This document shows positions 62,513 through 64,000 of a DNA stretch of 64,000 nucleotides, piece after piece. Location: positions 372,001-436,000 of the forward strand of contig NZ_RJWA01000005.1 of the NCBI RefSeq assembly GCF_003762835.1, read 5' to 3'. Origin of the DNA: Micromonospora sp. HM5-17 (lineage in GTDB: Bacteria > Actinomycetota > Actinomycetes > Mycobacteriales > Micromonosporaceae). The notes beneath the pieces were generated by a model that did not search any database, was not told the origin of the DNA, and saw nothing but the letters and a program-made list of their open reading frames with translations. The position numbers and the translations under genes were made by a program. Numbering within the stretch: position 1 is the first letter of the stretch; each line of letters opens with the position of its first letter.

Positions 62513-63442
62513 GTGTCCGAGGATCAGGTGGTACGGCCGCCGGCACTGCGCCCCGGCGACACGGTCCTACTGGTCTCACCGTCGGGGCCGACCCGGCCGG
62601 AACGGGTGGCCCGGGGTGTGGAACTGCTCACCTCCTGGGGACTGCGCCCGGTGCTCGCCCCGAACGCGTACGCCCGACGCGGCTACCTGGCCGGCGACGA
62701 CGCCCTGCGGGCCGCCGACCTGAACGCCGCCTTCGCCGACCCCACGGTCCGGGGCGTGCTCTGCACCCGGGGCGGGTACGGCGCACAGCGGGTGGTCGAC
62801 CTGATCGACATGGCGGCGGTCCGCCGGGACCCGAAGGTGGTGGCCGGCTTCTCCGACATCACCGCGCTGCAACTGGCGCTCTGGCGTGGCGCCCGGCTCG
62901 CCACCGTGCACGGCCCGGGCGCCGCCTGGCTGGACGAGCGGACGCCGGCCGCCTCGGCCGAGTCGCTGCGCGCCGCGCTGATGTGCCCCGAGCCGGTGGT
63001 GGTGCCCCGGGTTCCGGAGGAGGAGACGGCGAGCGTCGTCGTTCCCGGCACCGCCACCGGGCGGCTGCTCGGCGGCAACCTGTGCCTGCTGGTCTCCTCC
63101 ATCGGCACCCCGGACATGCCGGACCTGACCGGGGCGATCCTGCTGATCGAGGACGTCGCGGAACCGCCGTACAAGGTCGACCGGATGCTCACCCACCTAC
63201 GCCGGACCGGGCTGCTGGCCGGCCTGGCGGGGGTGGCGGTCGGGCAGTTCACCGACTGCGCCGACGACTGGGCGGTCAGTGTCGCCGACGTACTCGCCGA
63301 ACGGCTCGGCGACCTCGGGGTGCCGGTCCTCGGCGGACTGCCGATCGGGCACGGGGCCGGGCAGATCACCGTGCCGCTCGGCGTACCGGCGACCCTGGAC
63401 ACCGCCGCCGGGACGTTGACCGTCTCCCCCGCCGTCCGCTGA
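62513..63442 (+). CDS. Muramoyltetrapeptide LD-carboxypeptidase (S66)
   Basis: A 309-residue serine peptidase of the S66 family, which removes the terminal D-Ala from murein tetrapeptides during peptidoglycan recycling (or gives microcin C immunity in MccF relatives). The nucleophile is the Ser of VVAGFSDITALQL; the Glu is in LLIEDVAEPPYKVDRML and the His in GLPIGHGAGQ. VLLVSPSGP and GVLCTRGGYGAQRVVDLID are further family marks. GTG 62513 is preceded by GGAGGAGAAGG. There is no signal peptide, so it is cytoplasmic, as in peptidoglycan recycling. Confidence 0.93.
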   Translation: MSEDQVVRPPALRPGDTVLLVSPSGPTRPERVARGVELLTSWGLRPVLAPNAYARRGYLAGDDALRAADLNAAFADPTVRGVLCTRGGYGAQRVVDLIDMAAVRRDPKVVAGFSDITALQLALWRGARLATVHGPGAAWLDERTPAASAESLRAALMCPEPVVVPRVPEEETASVVVPGTATGRLLGGNLCLLVSSIGTPDMPDLTGAILLIEDVAEPPYKVDRMLTHLRRTGLLAGLAGVAVGQFTDCADDWAVSVADVLAERLGDLGVPVLGGLPIGHGAGQITVPLGVPATLDTAAGTLTVSPAVR

Positions 63443-63483
63443 CCGTCGGCGCCGGCGGCCCACCCCGGGCCGGTCACCGACGG
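63443..63483. terminator. Hairpin between convergent genes at the window end
   Basis: CCGTCGG (63443-63449) pairs with CCGACGG (63477-63483), with a smaller inner stem. It overlaps the stop of the last gene, so its role as a terminator is uncertain. Confidence 0.3.
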
Positions 63484-64000
63484 GCCGGCCGGAGCCGCCA
63501 GCCGAGTTCGGCGAGCCGGGCGACGACCTGGGCCTTCAGGTGCCGGTTCGCGGTAGGCACGGCGCTGCTGTCCGTCAGGTTGGACAGGACGGGCGCGATG
63601 ATCCGGTCGGCCTCCGGGTCACGGCCGAGAAACGCCAGCCCGCACTGGAGCGCCGCCACGATCAGCCGGGACGGCACGACGCCCGCCAGCCAGGCGACCT
63701 CTCCCCGCCTGCCGTCACGGTCCGCACCGGTGATCAGTTGCGCCGCCAGCAGGGCCGGCATCTCCGGATCGACGGCCAGCCGGTTGAGCAGGAGCGTCCG
63801 GAGCTGATGCCGCTCCGCCGCGTCGTCCAGGGCCTCCAGCATGGCGTGGCAGCGCAGGTAGGCGGCGTGCCGTCGGCCCGACCCGTACGGGGCGGAGGAC
63901 ATCGTGACCAGGCGCAGCAGGTCGTGCGCGATGGAGCTGCCCACGTCCAGCGCGACGGTGTTGATCACGGACGGCAGTGGCCCGGCGAGCGGCTCCAGAG
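63474..64000 (-). CDS. Uncharacterised helical protein, 5' end beyond the window
   Basis: The frame is open through the window edge, so only the C-terminal 175 residues are seen; GTG 63968 could be a start, but the sequence before it (LEPLAGPLPS) reads on naturally. The visible part is helix-rich and looks like HEAT/ARM-like packing: RRHAAYLRCHAMLEALDDA, HQLRTLLLNRLAVDPEMPAL, NRHLKAQVVARLAELGWRLR. I do not recognise a family. No membrane segment is present. Confidence 0.6.
   Translation of the reverse strand, partial: LEPLAGPLPSVINTVALDVGSSIAHDLLRLVTMSSAPYGSGRRHAAYLRCHAMLEALDDAAERHQLRTLLLNRLAVDPEMPALLAAQLITGADRDGRRGEVAWLAGVVPSRLIVAALQCGLAFLGRDPEADRIIAPVLSNLTDSSAVPTANRHLKAQVVARLAELGWRLRPARR

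Overview
The window is very GC-rich (roughly 70-75% by eye) with dense, often overlapping genes, many GTG starts and few T-tracts. It belongs to an actinobacterium. The families present (DUF3043, DUF4191, an SCO5389-type protein, XRE-DUF397 pairs, MptB-type mannosyltransferase, GlnR-type boxes upstream of glnA) fit Micromonosporaceae best; the family-level call is inference. As I recall it, the gene order adoK, HesB/IscA, glycerate kinase, CobT, CobS, GcvT, leucyl aminopeptidase, DlaT, TIGR01777 protein, LipB, LipA, DUF4191, RDD, GlnA, GlnE follows the Mycobacterium tuberculosis Rv2202c-Rv2221c neighbourhood, so the window is a conserved core with lineage-specific blocks inserted.

Layout. 1-6.0 kb: a 5'-truncated cysteine desulfurase with a TusA-like partner, then adoK, HesB/IscA, a MarR regulator and glycerate kinase on the minus strand, and nadA on plus. 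6.2-16.9 kb: a MurA paralogue, DUF3043, an AzlCD exporter facing an XRE-cupin regulator, a 1350-residue disordered/TPR/WG-repeat protein preceded by an overlapping 42-codon reading frame, an aldo/keto reductase and a site-2 protease. 17-24.3 kb: a CobU-CobT fusion overlapping cobS, a DUF2314 protein, and divergent gcvT and pepA. 24.6-29.5 kb: dihydrolipoyl dehydrogenase and the double-lipoyl E2 acyltransferase. 29.6-36.9 kb: an SCO5389-like protein, a CooC/MinD-like ATPase under a Zur/Fur-like box, a membrane glycosyltransferase, lipB-lipA, and an FAD oxidoreductase. 37-43.4 kb: a LAL-type LuxR regulator coupled to a 59-residue protein, DUF4191, RDD and glnA. 43.6-49.2 kb: secreted PhoD with a secreted nuclease/phosphatase-like discoidin protein, a cold-shock-like membrane protein and a PLP decarboxylase. 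49.2-55.1 kb: an accessory block with XRE-DUF397, small zinc-ribbon-like genes and a NACHT-LRR NTPase. 55.1-62.4 kb: a minus-strand run of amidotransferase, glnE, an unknown membrane protein and an MptB-like mannosyltransferase. The end holds an LD-carboxypeptidase and a gene that runs off the window.

Functional links. LipB and LipA make the lipoyl group carried by the E2 protein, whose E3 (Lpd) lies just upstream; GcvT belongs to the other lipoyl-dependent system, glycine cleavage. Sulfur and Fe-S supply (desulfurase, TusA, HesB) would serve LipA and NadA, which are both Fe-S enzymes. GlnA carries the tyrosine that GlnE adenylylates. CobU-CobT and CobS form the nucleotide-loop end of cobalamin synthesis.

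The most unusual signals are a palindromic element inserted in frame into glnE that brings a TTA codon; a near-perfect 7-1-7 Zur/Fur-type palindrome inside the promoter of the CooC-like ATPase; the NACHT-LRR accessory block, a defence candidate; three 15-bp tandem repeats in front of the MarR gene; and a recurring TANNNT hexamer 6-8 nt before start codons that suggests widespread leaderless transcription. I saw no tRNA, rRNA, CRISPR array or complete insertion sequence.
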